Assembly (NCBI GenBank): GCA_947089855.1
Contig: CAMUML010000002.1
Location: 1 to 64,000 of the forward strand
DNA length: 64,000 nt
Reading direction: 5' to 3'
Origin: an uncultured Eubacterium sp.
GTDB taxonomy: Bacteria > Bacillota > Clostridia > Lachnospirales > Lachnospiraceae
Shown here: positions 18,624-28,528 of the stretch, piece after piece
How the letters are laid out: every line of letters begins with the position of its first letter
Position numbering within the stretch: the first letter of the stretch is position 1
Notes under the pieces: model-generated
The model's database searches: none
What the model was told of the DNA's origin: nothing
What the model saw: only the letters and a program-made list of their open reading frames with translations
Translations under genes and position numbers: made by a program

Positions 18624-19536
18624 ATTCCAACTGTTTCTCCTCTGGTTCAATAATATTGCACCCTCCTGCATGGTGAAATGTAATCTCACCAAAATAGATT
18701 TTTCCATCCACGTTATATAAATCTACCCTGCAATGGATAAATGGTTTGGAAAGTTTTTCCGCAACCGCAATCATCTCTTCCCATCTATCTGGTTTTTTTA
18801 CTAGGCCAGGTTCAAAATTTTCCCTGGTAAACCGGATTGGCTGCAGTGTAAATTCCCTGTCGTAAATATTACGCCGGGCATACTGGGAATGTCCCCCCCC
18901 CGGGTCCATCGTCCCAATGTCAACCATAATAAATTTCACTTCCCCATGAAAACACATAAACCGGTAATCCACCAGCCCTGCTTTTCCAGTTTCCGTCAGA
19001 AATTCTTCACAAAAAATCCTTGGCTGGATACCCTTATAGTTATATTCCCTGGAACTCCAAAAATAATCACGTGCCATCCAATAGCCAAATTCCCGCCGGA
19101 AACTACCATAATCAAATTCTTTTGACCGGTCATAAATCATGTTGCATCCCGATGAATGGTTGCATTTAAGCAAACACCGGCCCGGCAGTTCGTTAAACAC
19201 AACCTCTTTATAACTGCTATACGTCTTTTTGCCGATGCGTGTTAAAATACTTCCAAGCCCGCAGCCTCGAACATAATCCCTAACCGTAAGTTTATCCGTA
19301 CATATTTTATACAAGGGGTTTTTATCGTATAATTTCAACCACCATATTTTCTCATCTAAAGTAACTGGCCGTTCCAAGTTTAGTTTCTTTCCACATTTGT
19401 TTTGATAACACATTTGCGCAAACTCTTCGTCTGATAAATCATTATACCTGTTATTTTTCCGATGCCGAAGATACGCATACAGCGGAAAGGTTACCGCTGA
19501 ACCGCTTATGATATGTTTCACCTTTTCTGCCAGCAT
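18568..19536 (-). CDS. TupA-like ATP-grasp ligase (copy B)
   Basis: 322 residues. LDEKIWWLKLYDKNPLYKIC, CLLKCNHSSGCNMI and IYFGEITFHHAGGC match copies A and C. The ATG at 19536 is preferred over TTG at 19542 because GGGAGG is 10 bases upstream. The G9 run at residues 212-215 gives TMDPGGGHSQYARR, at a place where relatives have a variable loop, and the frame is open. As for its paralogues, an amino-acid or related ligation onto a uronic acid is suggested but unproved. Confidence 0.85.
   Translation of the reverse strand: MLAEKVKHIISGSAVTFPLYAYLRHRKNNRYNDLSDEEFAQMCYQNKCGKKLNLERPVTLDEKIWWLKLYDKNPLYKICTDKLTVRDYVRGCGLGSILTRIGKKTYSSYKEVVFNELPGRCLLKCNHSSGCNMIYDRSKEFDYGSFRREFGYWMARDYFWSSREYNYKGIQPRIFCEEFLTETGKAGLVDYRFMCFHGEVKFIMVDIGTMDPGGGHSQYARRNIYDREFTLQPIRFTRENFEPGLVKKPDRWEEMIAVAEKLSKPFIHCRVDLYNVDGKIYFGEITFHHAGGCNIIEPEEKQLEYGAYITLPKNKKNRFSAG
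18893..18901. repeat. G9 tract in TupA-like copy B
   Basis: Nine C on the plus strand, coding the end of Pro plus Gly-Gly-Gly in a variable loop. In frame at present length. Confidence 0.9.
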
Positions 19537-20612
19537 CCGCAAACGACCTCCCTAAAGTAATTTCTATATTGCCTTGCAATATACCCAATCCTGTAATAAT
19601 TTTGCACTGTCCTGGCTGCTTCTTTGGAAACGGCTTCCAGATCCACCTGCCGTCCTATAATCTGCGCCATACATTTTTTTAAAGCGTCCGCATCCTTTTG
19701 AGGGATTAAAAATCCATTCTTTCCATTTTGAATGACCTCCGACGGCCCAAAATCAAAATCCGCCGCTATACAGATACATCCACAGGCCATTGCCTCAAGC
19801 AAGGCATTTGGCATCCCCTCATAATGGCTGCAGATTAGAAAAAAACGGTATGTTTTCAATATCTGGCTTACTTGATCCGTATTTCCGCATAGCTTAATAT
19901 AATCTTGTGCGCCGGCCGCCGCAATCCTGTTTCGAAGCCTGCTTTCTTCTGGCCCGCCCCCATATATATGCAGCGTATACCGTTGGTCGATTGCATGGAG
20001 CCTGGAAAACATCTTTATCATATGCCCGTAATTTTTGGCACTGACCAGCCGCCCCACTGCACAAAACCCCCATTGGCCTTTCCTCTCCGCCCCTTTTTCA
20101 GAAACAGTAAAATCCCTGCTGACCGGATTGTGGATCACCGCCCCTTTTGCCCCATAACAGCTTTGCGCCCCTTTTGTCTGAAAAATATAGCCGTCCGAAA
20201 GATAATAAAAAAACTTATTCCAAAGCAATTCCTTACGGCTATAAGCCATAAAAGGATTTGTCCTCTCCGACCCAATCACTTTTACAATACCTTTCCCCGC
20301 AGCCACCGCCTGGTACAGATTGCCTGCCCCCATGCTTAGAAGCACATCAAACCGCCTTTTTTTCAAATACATCCGCAAGGTGCGGATGATACGGTAATTG
20401 TATTTCAACTTATCGGCAACCTTTTGATTATTCTGCATTTTATACAAATGGACCAGCTCTACTTTTTCATCCACCTCATAATCCGGACTGCCTTCGTCAA
20501 TCATCACGATTGCCACCGTATCGTTCCTCTTTGTAAAGTAATTTGCAAGGTTAACCGTAACCCTTTCTGCCCCGCCTTTTTTTAGGGATGAAATATAAAT
20601 TGCAATCTTCAT
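19518..20612 (-). CDS. Family 4 glycosyltransferase (GT-B)
   Basis: 364 residues. The N-terminal MKIAIYISSLKKGGAERVTVN is the acceptor-side motif of GT4 enzymes. The C-terminal donor site has CSHYEGMPNALLEAMACG with the EX7E glutamates. It would add one sugar to the lipid-linked repeat on the inner face of the membrane. Donor and linkage cannot be read from sequence. It overlaps the next gene by 19 bases. Confidence 0.92.
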   Translation of the reverse strand: MKIAIYISSLKKGGAERVTVNLANYFTKRNDTVAIVMIDEGSPDYEVDEKVELVHLYKMQNNQKVADKLKYNYRIIRTLRMYLKKRRFDVLLSMGAGNLYQAVAAGKGIVKVIGSERTNPFMAYSRKELLWNKFFYYLSDGYIFQTKGAQSCYGAKGAVIHNPVSRDFTVSEKGAERKGQWGFCAVGRLVSAKNYGHMIKMFSRLHAIDQRYTLHIYGGGPEESRLRNRIAAAGAQDYIKLCGNTDQVSQILKTYRFFLICSHYEGMPNALLEAMACGCICIAADFDFGPSEVIQNGKNGFLIPQKDADALKKCMAQIIGRQVDLEAVSKEAARTVQNYYRIGYIARQYRNYFREVVCGCWQKR

Positions 20613-20658
20613 TTTTTCCAGATAAAACCTCTTCCTTTACTGTTTCTCATTGCCCAAC

Positions 20659-21723
20659 TTACAGCTCAAAGAAAAAATGATATGGCAGGATTCCTGAACT
20701 GTCAGAAATCAATAAAAAATTAGCAAAAACAAATAACATTGCAATAGACACCGCTGCAATAACCCTTTTTTGAACCCCTTTTTCCCTGCAAACCGTATTT
20801 GGAAGCAAAATAATAAAAAAAATCCAAAAATATTCCGTCAACCGGTTTAGTAAAGAAAACCCAAATGCCAATACCTGTACTGCTTCCCCAAATACACAGC
20901 TTTTAAATGCAAGCATCTCTATATCATTGGCATGGTACCGCCTTCTGACCAGCAGGCACCGGATCATGCAAAGCATTATACCTACCAAAAGGAATAACCG
21001 GACACCTTCTCCCCGCACGATCACCTGTGAATAGTCATTGATTTGATAAAGTTTGACCAGCATAGGTATCCCTTTCCAACTAATTGCTGCAAATAAAACC
21101 GCAACACCGGCAATTTCCAGCCTAAAATCATCCCTCTTTTTTACAAATACAATCAACACATACAAAAGTGCAATAAGAGCTGTAGAATGTATTATGGAAG
21201 CAAGAACCAGTAAGAAAAACCCTTTTTGATACCGCTTTTCATGCATATATGCAACCGCCAGGAAAACAATGGCAGCAGCAAGTTCGCTCCGTAAACTGCT
21301 GCACAGCTTGGCATAACCAAAAATAGAAATATAAGAAAACAGGCAGAATGGTATATTAACTGCCATTTTTTTTATGGCCTTATATAAGATCAAAATTGTC
21401 AGTCCCCCACAAATACGGATAAACGCATAAAAATTATCCGAAAACTGCCCCACGATCCAATTCAAAGCCATAAACCCAATATCTGAATTATGGATTTTTA
21501 AAAGTTCCACAAAATTCAATCCCGACCAATAATAAAATGAACTTCTATAATTCACTAGGTCGCCGCCGACATCATCCCGCCTTAATAAAACAATCAGCAA
21601 AATAACGGATAAAGAAATGAAATTGCATATTTTCCTCTGCAACGCATTCGTATGGAACATAACTGTCCAGCACGAAACCGCTGCTAAAAAAATAATGCCC
21701 ATAAGATAAACAAAAACACCCAT
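20659..21723 (-). CDS. EpsG-family polysaccharide polymerase
   Basis: A 354-residue multi-pass membrane protein. RRDDVGGDLVNYRSSFYYWS is the characteristic EpsG motif (R-x-D...G-D...Y). These Wzy-type proteins polymerise flipped repeat units on the outer face. The ATG at 21723 is chosen over the in-frame TTG at 21738 because GGAGG lies 8 bases upstream. It is the only polymerase in operon 1. Confidence 0.87.
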   Translation of the reverse strand: MGVFVYLMGIIFLAAVSCWTVMFHTNALQRKICNFISLSVILLIVLLRRDDVGGDLVNYRSSFYYWSGLNFVELLKIHNSDIGFMALNWIVGQFSDNFYAFIRICGGLTILILYKAIKKMAVNIPFCLFSYISIFGYAKLCSSLRSELAAAIVFLAVAYMHEKRYQKGFFLLVLASIIHSTALIALLYVLIVFVKKRDDFRLEIAGVAVLFAAISWKGIPMLVKLYQINDYSQVIVRGEGVRLFLLVGIMLCMIRCLLVRRRYHANDIEMLAFKSCVFGEAVQVLAFGFSLLNRLTEYFWIFFIILLPNTVCREKGVQKRVIAAVSIAMLFVFANFLLISDSSGILPYHFFFEL

Positions 21724-21762
21724 TTTCACATCCTCCAACGGCAGTAAGCCATCTAGTGCATT

Positions 21763-22917
21763 TTAGCCGCCATTTGAGCATATGGCCTCCTCAAACAGAT
21801 CAATCAAATTTTTTCTGTATACTTCATTTGAAAATCTATGCGCGATAGAAAAGCTATTTTCCCGATAAATATCCCTTGTTGCAGCATCACATGCTAACAA
21901 CCTGCAGATAGCCTGTGCTAAAATCTGTTCTTTTTCCTTTTCTTCCGACACATCCGACAAAAATGGCGGTACCAAAAAACCATTTGCGGCTTCCTCTATC
22001 ACTTGTTTTTTTCTTGCAGCACCCTTTCCGCCAAGTATTTCCCGTGGCCCCGTTACACAATCTGCAGCCACTACCGGACATCCGCTTGCCATTGCTTCAA
22101 CCAATGCATTCGGAAACCCTTCTGATATAGAGGTAAGGATATACGCTTCTGCCCTGCGCATATATTTATATGGATTGCCCTGAAAACCTGTGAAATGTAC
22201 ATATTTTGCTAATCCCAAAGTATCTGCCAGCATATGCAGGCTATCCCAAAGGCTCCCATCCCCTACGATCACTAAATGCAGGTTTTTATATTTTTTATGT
22301 ACCAGTTTGAAAGCTTTCAGTAAATGCTGGTATCCTTTTACATGTTCTAACCTGCCGCAAGTAACGATATATTCAAAGCCAAATCCTACCGGTTCCATCC
22401 CTAATTTTTGAATTTCATTTATATCATAAGGGTTATATATGGCATGGACTTTTTCCTGCCCAATCCCTTTTTTTATTAATTTTGCTTCTAATTCTTTCGA
22501 AACACAGACAAACCCGTCCGCTTTTTTCTGTTTTACATAATTCGATATAGACCTTTTAAAAAATGACTGGCTCCCCCGGATAGAAACAATTGTTTTTCCT
22601 GTAGCCTTTGACATACAATTCACTAAATTGGCCGTACTTCCAAAGGAATAAGACAGATCTATTTTCTGTTGCCTTTTAAATCTCTTGACCAATACGATAC
22701 GTTTGCATAAATGAAAGAACTGTACCAAACGGTTTTTCGCCGCAGGCACATGGATATTTACTACCCTGTGTTTTGGATAATAGACTTGTTTGGTATCTTC
22801 AAAGATCAGCAGCCAAAGATGATAATCCTTTGAAAGCAGGTCATACGTCAATGCAGCCACTTTTTCCTGCCCTCCAGCCTGCAAAGTGGGTACGATTAGC
22901 AAAACATTCTTTTTCAT
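21763..22917 (-). CDS. Family 4 glycosyltransferase (GT-B)
   Basis: 384 residues. It starts MKKNVLLIVPTLQAGGQEKV (acceptor domain); the donor domain has TSISEGFPNALVEAMASGCPVVA with the two conserved Glu. It starts one base after the ATP-grasp stop, so is translationally coupled. Expected to extend the repeat unit. No homopolymer tract. Confidence 0.92.
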   Translation of the reverse strand: MKKNVLLIVPTLQAGGQEKVAALTYDLLSKDYHLWLLIFEDTKQVYYPKHRVVNIHVPAAKNRLVQFFHLCKRIVLVKRFKRQQKIDLSYSFGSTANLVNCMSKATGKTIVSIRGSQSFFKRSISNYVKQKKADGFVCVSKELEAKLIKKGIGQEKVHAIYNPYDINEIQKLGMEPVGFGFEYIVTCGRLEHVKGYQHLLKAFKLVHKKYKNLHLVIVGDGSLWDSLHMLADTLGLAKYVHFTGFQGNPYKYMRRAEAYILTSISEGFPNALVEAMASGCPVVAADCVTGPREILGGKGAARKKQVIEEAANGFLVPPFLSDVSEEKEKEQILAQAICRLLACDAATRDIYRENSFSIAHRFSNEVYRKNLIDLFEEAICSNGG

Positions 22918-22918
22918 T

Positions 22919-23857
22919 TTATTTCTTTCCTGGCAGTTTTATATAATTGCCAAATTCGATATTATACTTATATGGTTCAAATTCTTCTGTTCCTGCAAAT
23001 TGGCACATAGTTAACTCCCCGAATTTTACATGTTCAAATTTGTCAATATAAAAATCTACCCTGACATGAGGCACCCCAGCAGACAATTTTTCTGCACATT
23101 CCAGCATTTCATCCAATTGTACTGGCCTTGGAATCTTATACGTGCTGTTAGGATAATGCTGCTTAACCGGAAGCCTGTTCCAATTCAGGTCAAAAAAATC
23201 AAATTTTGTATCTTTTCCCCTGTCTGATGCGACAAACAAAAATTTCGGCTTCCCATGAAAACAAAAAATCTTATAATCTTTTGGAACCTCATTGTTGTGG
23301 GTAGCTATGACTTCTTCCACAATAATTCTGGGTTTAATATGTTTATAACACCATATACGCCCTACGTAATAATAATTTACCGCTAAAGCATCCTTTATTT
23401 TTTTCTTCACTTTTTGAACATCGAATTCTCCCCCCCCCTTTCGTTTTACCACTACCGATCCACAGTCATGTGTGCATTTTATTACATATTCTTCCGGCAG
23501 CTTATCAAAGGGAACTTCTTCAATACTATTGTACACGCCAATTAACGGCACAAGATAACGCTCATCCTGCAGCTTGTCCATAACATATCCCCTTACCGCA
23601 TATTTATCCGCAAATTTCGTGTATAAAGGATTATGGTCATGCAAATTCAGCCACAGAATCTTTTCATTAAAGGTTACTGGATGTGCAAGGTTTAACTCGT
23701 GTCCGGTATTTTCTTTATACATCTTTTTTAAAAACTGTTCATCGGACATTTTAGACAGCCTATGGATCCGCCTCCTGCTCAATATCCGGTAGGCCTCTGC
23801 ACACAATGCACTTTTATGGACAACACTTCTTGCAGCCATTTTGATATTATGGTTCAT
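22919..23857 (-). CDS. TupA-like ATP-grasp ligase (copy C)
   Basis: 312 residues. FNEKILWLNLHDHNPLYTKF, YVIKCTHDCGSVVV and HVKFGELTMCQFAG match the TupA-like family. The G9 run at residues 141-144 (VKRKGGGEFDVQK) follows the nucleotide-binding strand directly, in frame. It is transcribed after the UDP-GlcNAc 4-epimerase-like gene, in keeping with a role on a uronic-acid-containing glycan. Confidence 0.85.
   Translation of the reverse strand: MNHNIKMAARSVVHKSALCAEAYRILSRRRIHRLSKMSDEQFLKKMYKENTGHELNLAHPVTFNEKILWLNLHDHNPLYTKFADKYAVRGYVMDKLQDERYLVPLIGVYNSIEEVPFDKLPEEYVIKCTHDCGSVVVKRKGGGEFDVQKVKKKIKDALAVNYYYVGRIWCYKHIKPRIIVEEVIATHNNEVPKDYKIFCFHGKPKFLFVASDRGKDTKFDFFDLNWNRLPVKQHYPNSTYKIPRPVQLDEMLECAEKLSAGVPHVRVDFYIDKFEHVKFGELTMCQFAGTEEFEPYKYNIEFGNYIKLPGKK
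23428..23436. repeat. G9 tract in TupA-like copy C
   Basis: Nine C on the plus strand, coding the end of Lys plus Gly-Gly-Gly. In frame at present length. Confidence 0.9.
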
Positions 23858-23874
23858 ATACCATTCTCCTTGCC

Positions 23875-24867
23875 TTATAAATGTTCCTTATACCATGCAA
23901 CAGCCTCCTGTATGCCCCGTTCAAAACTCCACTCCGGCTCGTAATGAAGCAGCTGCCTGGCTTTTTGTATATCCGCATTGGAATGTTTAATATCCCCCGC
24001 CCGATCAGGCCCAAAATGCGGCTGAGGCCCACTGCCATCCGCATGTTTCAAATCTAGCGCTTCTACAAGGTAATCATAAATTTCCAACAGATATTCCCTA
24101 CCGCCAAACGCTATATTATACGCTTCTCCGGCAGCATCATGCCCGGCTAGGCAGGCTTTTAAATTTGCCTCAACTACATTTTCAATATAAGTAAAGTCCC
24201 TGCTCTGCCTGCCGTCCCCATTTATCATAGGTGTTTCGCCATTCAACAGCTGTTTTATAAACTTTGGTATTACAGCGGCATACGCCCCATCTGGATCCTG
24301 CCTGCGGCCAAAAACATTAAAATAACGGAGCCCATATGTATCCAGCCCATAATGTTTTGTATACTGTTTTGCCCATTCTTCATCAGCACGCTTTGAAACC
24401 GCATAAGGCGATAGCAGCTCCCCTTCGCGGCCTTCCAATTTTGGCAGGGAAGGTTCATCCCCATAAACACTGGAACTAGATGCATACACAAACTTCTTAA
24501 CATTGTTTTGCCTGGCTGCTTCCAGCATATGGAGTGTCCCGGTAATATTATTCTCACAATAAAAAAGCGGCATTTCAACAGAGCGTGGTACACTCCCCCA
24601 TGCAGCCTGGTGCAATACAAAATCTGCCCCGCGGCACACTTGCATACACGTTTGAAGGTCTTTTACATCCCCCTTTATAAATTCATAGCCCGGATGGCCT
24701 TGAAATAAATCTACATTTTCCTGTTTTCCAGTAGACAGGTCATCCAAACACCTGACCTGGTATCCCAGTTTTAAAACCGCTTCACATAAATTAGAACCAA
24801 TAAAACCAGCCCCTCCTGTAACAACGAACAGGCTGCCTTCTGGAAATGTTAGCCCTTGATAACCCAT
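23875..24867 (-). CDS. UDP-N-acetylglucosamine 4-epimerase-like (WbpP type)
   Basis: Extended short-chain dehydrogenase of 330 residues. VTGGAGFIGSNL (NAD site), YASSSSVYGDEPSLPK and SPYAVSK (catalytic Tyr/Lys), and RYFNVFGRRQDPDGAYAAVIPKF are the pattern of WbpP-like UDP-GlcNAc/GalNAc or UDP-uronic acid 4-epimerases. It lies one base after a UDP-sugar dehydrogenase gene, so together they would supply UDP-GalNAcA or UDP-GlcNAcA/GalA-type donors. Confidence 0.9.
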   Translation of the reverse strand: MGYQGLTFPEGSLFVVTGGAGFIGSNLCEAVLKLGYQVRCLDDLSTGKQENVDLFQGHPGYEFIKGDVKDLQTCMQVCRGADFVLHQAAWGSVPRSVEMPLFYCENNITGTLHMLEAARQNNVKKFVYASSSSVYGDEPSLPKLEGREGELLSPYAVSKRADEEWAKQYTKHYGLDTYGLRYFNVFGRRQDPDGAYAAVIPKFIKQLLNGETPMINGDGRQSRDFTYIENVVEANLKACLAGHDAAGEAYNIAFGGREYLLEIYDYLVEALDLKHADGSGPQPHFGPDRAGDIKHSNADIQKARQLLHYEPEWSFERGIQEAVAWYKEHL

Positions 24868-24868
24868 A

Positions 24869-26221
24869 CTATAACCTCCAATAACGATAGCCCGCAGCTT
24901 CGTATTCTTTGCGGTCCAACAAACCTTTTATATCCAAGATTACTTTCTGCCCTTTTTCATACATGGCATCAATAACCGGACGCTTTAATCCTGCAAATTC
25001 CCGATGCGCTACTGCCAATATGACCGCATCCACATTTTTGATTTCATCCATTCCGGTAAATTTCGTACCATACAAGCTTGCAGCCTCATCTGCATCGGCC
25101 TGCGGGTCTGCTACCAGAGGCTGTATTCCATATTCTTTCAATTCATTCACAATATCAATTACTTTTGTATTTCTAGTATCCGGGCAATTCTCTTTAAAAG
25201 TAAAGCCAAGTACGGCCACTTTTGCATTTCTAACATTTTTGTCAGCTGCAATCAGATTTTTTACACAGTTTTCTGCAACATACTTGCCCATACCATCATT
25301 GATCCTACGCCCAGATAAGATAACCTGGCTATGGTACCCAAGCATCTCAGCTTTATAAGTTAAATAATAAGGGTCTACGCCAATACAATGGCCGCCCACA
25401 AGCCCAGGGTAAAAATCCAAAAAATTCCACTTTGTGCCTGCCGCTTCCAATACTGCTTTTGTATCAATCCCCATTTTATGAAAAATAATCGACAATTCAT
25501 TCATAAATGCAATATTAATATCACGCTGTGAATTTTCTATTACTTTTGCTGCTTCTGCAACTTTAATGCTATCCGCTTTATACACGCCTGCTTCAACAAC
25601 CAGCCTGTAAACATCCGCTATCGTATCCAGCGCTTCTTTATCAGAACCGGAAACAATCTTTTGAATCGTATCCAGCCTATGTACCCTATCGCCAGGATTG
25701 ATCCGTTCCGGGCTATACCCAACCTTAAAATCCACACCGCATTTCATACCAGATCCGCGTTCCAATAAGGGAATACATACCTCTTCGGTTACGCCTGGAT
25801 AAACTGTCGATTCAAACACTACGATGCTGCCCTTGCATAGATTCCTCCCTAAAATAACACTTGCACGCTCTATTGGCCCCAAATCCGGCGTATGGTCATG
25901 ATGCACCGGCGTCGGGACGGCAACAATATGAAACTTGGCTTCCCGCAGCCTTTCCTCCTCTGATGTAAACTCTACCCCAGTATTCCGGATAACTGAGTCC
26001 CCCACTTCGTGCGTTGGGTCAATTCCACGCTTATACAACGAAATTTTAGCAGAATTTAAATCAAAACCAATCACACGCACTTTTTTTGCAAAAGCTACCG
26101 CAATCGGCATTCCGACATACCCAAGCCCGATTAAGCTTAATGTTTCCTTTCCATTTAACAGCCGTTGACAGAAGCTGCTGTTTTCCAGTCCCTGTCCTAT
26201 ACTTCCTGTTTCCTTATGCAT
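24869..26221 (-). CDS. Nucleotide-sugar 6-dehydrogenase (WbpA/WbpO type)
   Basis: Oxidises C6 of a UDP-hexose(-NAc) to the uronic acid with two [23 protein letters not shown] is the NAD fold; [18 protein letters not shown] contains the catalytic Cys; [13 protein letters not shown] is the C-terminal domain motif. Length 450 is typical of the WbpA/WbpO/TviB group rather than shorter UDP-glucose dehydrogenases. It overlaps the upstream GT4 gene by 8 bases. Confidence 0.93.
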   Translation of the reverse strand: MHKETGSIGQGLENSSFCQRLLNGKETLSLIGLGYVGMPIAVAFAKKVRVIGFDLNSAKISLYKRGIDPTHEVGDSVIRNTGVEFTSEEERLREAKFHIVAVPTPVHHDHTPDLGPIERASVILGRNLCKGSIVVFESTVYPGVTEEVCIPLLERGSGMKCGVDFKVGYSPERINPGDRVHRLDTIQKIVSGSDKEALDTIADVYRLVVEAGVYKADSIKVAEAAKVIENSQRDINIAFMNELSIIFHKMGIDTKAVLEAAGTKWNFLDFYPGLVGGHCIGVDPYYLTYKAEMLGYHSQVILSGRRINDGMGKYVAENCVKNLIAADKNVRNAKVAVLGFTFKENCPDTRNTKVIDIVNELKEYGIQPLVADPQADADEAASLYGTKFTGMDEIKNVDAVILAVAHREFAGLKRPVIDAMYEKGQKVILDIKGLLDRKEYEAAGYRYWRL

Positions 26222-27317
26222 ATTTGTTTTTTCCTTCCGCTATTTTGTTAAGATACATCCCCCACTGCCGGTAAATTTTTTCTGGCGCAATGGACTGTGC
26301 GATTTCACCCGCATGCCTACCCAATTTCCGGGCAAGCTCCGGATGGGAAAGGATCATTTCCATTGCAGACGCTAACCCAGCTGCATCTTTTGGTTTCACC
26401 AAAATCCCATTAAAACCGTTTTTTATCAAAAACGCAGGCCCGCCGCACGGGCAATCCGTAGCAACTACTGGCAAACCAAGTGCCATAGCCTCCATTAATG
26501 CATTGGGCATCCCCTCATGGTCAGAAGACATCACAAACAAACTTGCTTGATATATCCTGTCATACACATCATCCTTTTGGCCAGCAAGCTGTACACTGCA
26601 CTCTAATTTCCATCTTTTTATCAAAGTACTTAATTTTTGTTTTAACGGGCCGCTTCCATAAATAACCAGCTTATAATCTGGAAACCTTTTGCTGATCTTT
26701 TTATATGCCTGCAGCAAAAGCAAATAGTTTTTCTCAGGTATCAGCCTCCCCACTGCCACAATTTCCTTTTTCCGCTTTCCCTCAAACGATTTTCGGACCG
26801 CATCCCGATGGATTGGATTTGGTATCACAACAGACTTTTTGCGGATATTAACAGGAAAATATTCCCTTGCACGTTCGGTCTGCAAAATCAGCCCTTCCGC
26901 TTTCGGATAGAAATACAGCATCAACATCCGGTATGGCAGGAACGTATATTCCATCGCAGGGTCGCTCCTTACCGAAACGACCATTGGAAATGTATATTTT
27001 TCTTTTAGGCTTAATGCCAAAAAAGACGGTTCCGGAAGAATATTTAACATTATATCTGCCTGTAAAGTATCCAGTATCTTTTTTAGCCTGTTACGCCTGC
27101 GCAAAAACCGCCTCGCCTTGCCTTGCCCTTTTTCTTCTTCCCTTTGATCTAAATAAAACCGTTTTACACTTTTATTTAATGGATAGGCATCTTTCCCTTT
27201 TATACAGGTAATAACCGTTATTTTATTCTGATACACGAGGTACTCGTTACATAAATTTGCAATTACCCTTTCTGCCCCGCCCCGTTCCATAGACATTGTA
27301 AAAATAACGATCTTCAT
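26214..27317 (-). CDS. Family 4 glycosyltransferase (GT-B)
   Basis: 367 residues. [22 protein letters not shown] and [25 protein letters not shown] are textbook GT4 acceptor and donor motifs. It overlaps its upstream neighbour by 4 bases (ATGA). The donor sugar is unknown. Confidence 0.93.
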   Translation of the reverse strand: MKIVIFTMSMERGGAERVIANLCNEYLVYQNKITVITCIKGKDAYPLNKSVKRFYLDQREEEKGQGKARRFLRRRNRLKKILDTLQADIMLNILPEPSFLALSLKEKYTFPMVVSVRSDPAMEYTFLPYRMLMLYFYPKAEGLILQTERAREYFPVNIRKKSVVIPNPIHRDAVRKSFEGKRKKEIVAVGRLIPEKNYLLLLQAYKKISKRFPDYKLVIYGSGPLKQKLSTLIKRWKLECSVQLAGQKDDVYDRIYQASLFVMSSDHEGMPNALMEAMALGLPVVATDCPCGGPAFLIKNGFNGILVKPKDAAGLASAMEMILSHPELARKLGRHAGEIAQSIAPEKIYRQWGMYLNKIAEGKNKYA

Positions 27318-28525
27318 TTAAAATGCCCCCATTGCCTTTCCGATTCCAGCCCCATGTAACATGCTTTCATTTTCATATTTACGGCATCCTTTCCAAACCT
27401 GCGGATTTTCTTTAAATTATGCAAACCCATATGCATCCGGCGCTTTTCTTCCTTGAGCCGGCATATCCTTTCCGCCAGCTGGACTGCATCATCCGGCTGG
27501 AACAGGTATCCGCCCTCCCCATCCTGGATTAAGTCCCGGTTGCCCCTTATATCCCCGCAGATGCATGGAAGCCCGCTGGCCATCGCTTCCATTAAGCTTA
27601 CATTCAGCCCTTCCCGCAAAGAAGGCAAAACGTATATATCCGCCGCCATCATAAGGCTGGCTATATCCTCCCGGTACCCCAGCAGGTGTACATGCCCTGC
27701 CACCCCATACTTTTTGGCTGCCTGGCATAGCGCCGCCTTCCCAGGCCCCCGCCCGGCAATAAAATAATGCAGCCCCTCAAAGAAACCGGCATCCCGCTGC
27801 TTTACCTGTGCAACTGCTTCTATTGCCTTTATATGGTTCTTATTTTTGTTCAGTTCCCCGGCCGAAAGTAGCACCGTATCCCCTTCCCGCAGCCCAAGCT
27901 CCTCCCTTACCCTGCCAGCACGCCCGCTGCTGAACTTTTCCGTATCGACCCCGACGCCCGGGACATAGACTGTTTTTTTTGCCTTCATTTTTTTTAAGGC
28001 CCTAGCATAGTCTTCACGGTTGACCGTTACCAGCACATCCGTCCAGCGGCTTAGGCACTTCTCCACCGGATAGTAAAGCAGCCAGTTTTTCAGGGGCGCC
28101 CCCTTGTAGAAATGGAACCCATGCGCCGTATATACCAGTTTCGCCCCGTGCTTCCTCCGGTATTTCTGGAATACGGCCCTTGTTATGGCGGCGCAGGCAG
28201 GCGCATGGCAGTGTACCAGTGCAAATCCCCTCTCAAGCAGCCTAGCAACCTGGCATACCGGCCTTAGGACATCCCGCAGGCGTGCAGGCTTCCTTGCAAA
28301 GTCCACCTGCACGGTCCCAACACCCATTGCGTGCATCTCTTTTACAAACCCCCGGATTTTATCTGGCGGGCTTGTGTCTTCTTTGGACTTGAAGTTTGCC
28401 GCCAGCGTCACCCGGTACCCAAGGCCCTGAAGGATCTGCACATTGCTGCGGTTAAAATTGTCATGCATAGAGGCTACGGTTGCAATCAGCAAAGCCTCCC
28501 TGCACCTTCCTGTATTTTTCACCAT
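27314..28525 (-). CDS. Family 4 glycosyltransferase, EpsD-like (operon 1 head)
   Basis: 403 residues. ATVASMHDNFNRSNVQIL, VYTAHGFHFYKGAPLKNW and SLREGLNVSLMEAMASGLP are typical of EpsD/CapJ-like GT4 enzymes, which often act early in repeat-unit assembly. It has a clear paralogue in operon 2 (53185-54474), where the gene is likewise preceded by a chain-length protein and an XRE regulator. Confidence 0.92.
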   Translation of the reverse strand: MVKNTGRCREALLIATVASMHDNFNRSNVQILQGLGYRVTLAANFKSKEDTSPPDKIRGFVKEMHAMGVGTVQVDFARKPARLRDVLRPVCQVARLLERGFALVHCHAPACAAITRAVFQKYRRKHGAKLVYTAHGFHFYKGAPLKNWLLYYPVEKCLSRWTDVLVTVNREDYARALKKMKAKKTVYVPGVGVDTEKFSSGRAGRVREELGLREGDTVLLSAGELNKNKNHIKAIEAVAQVKQRDAGFFEGLHYFIAGRGPGKAALCQAAKKYGVAGHVHLLGYREDIASLMMAADIYVLPSLREGLNVSLMEAMASGLPCICGDIRGNRDLIQDGEGGYLFQPDDAVQLAERICRLKEEKRRMHMGLHNLKKIRRFGKDAVNMKMKACYMGLESERQWGHFK

Positions 28526-28528
28526 ACC

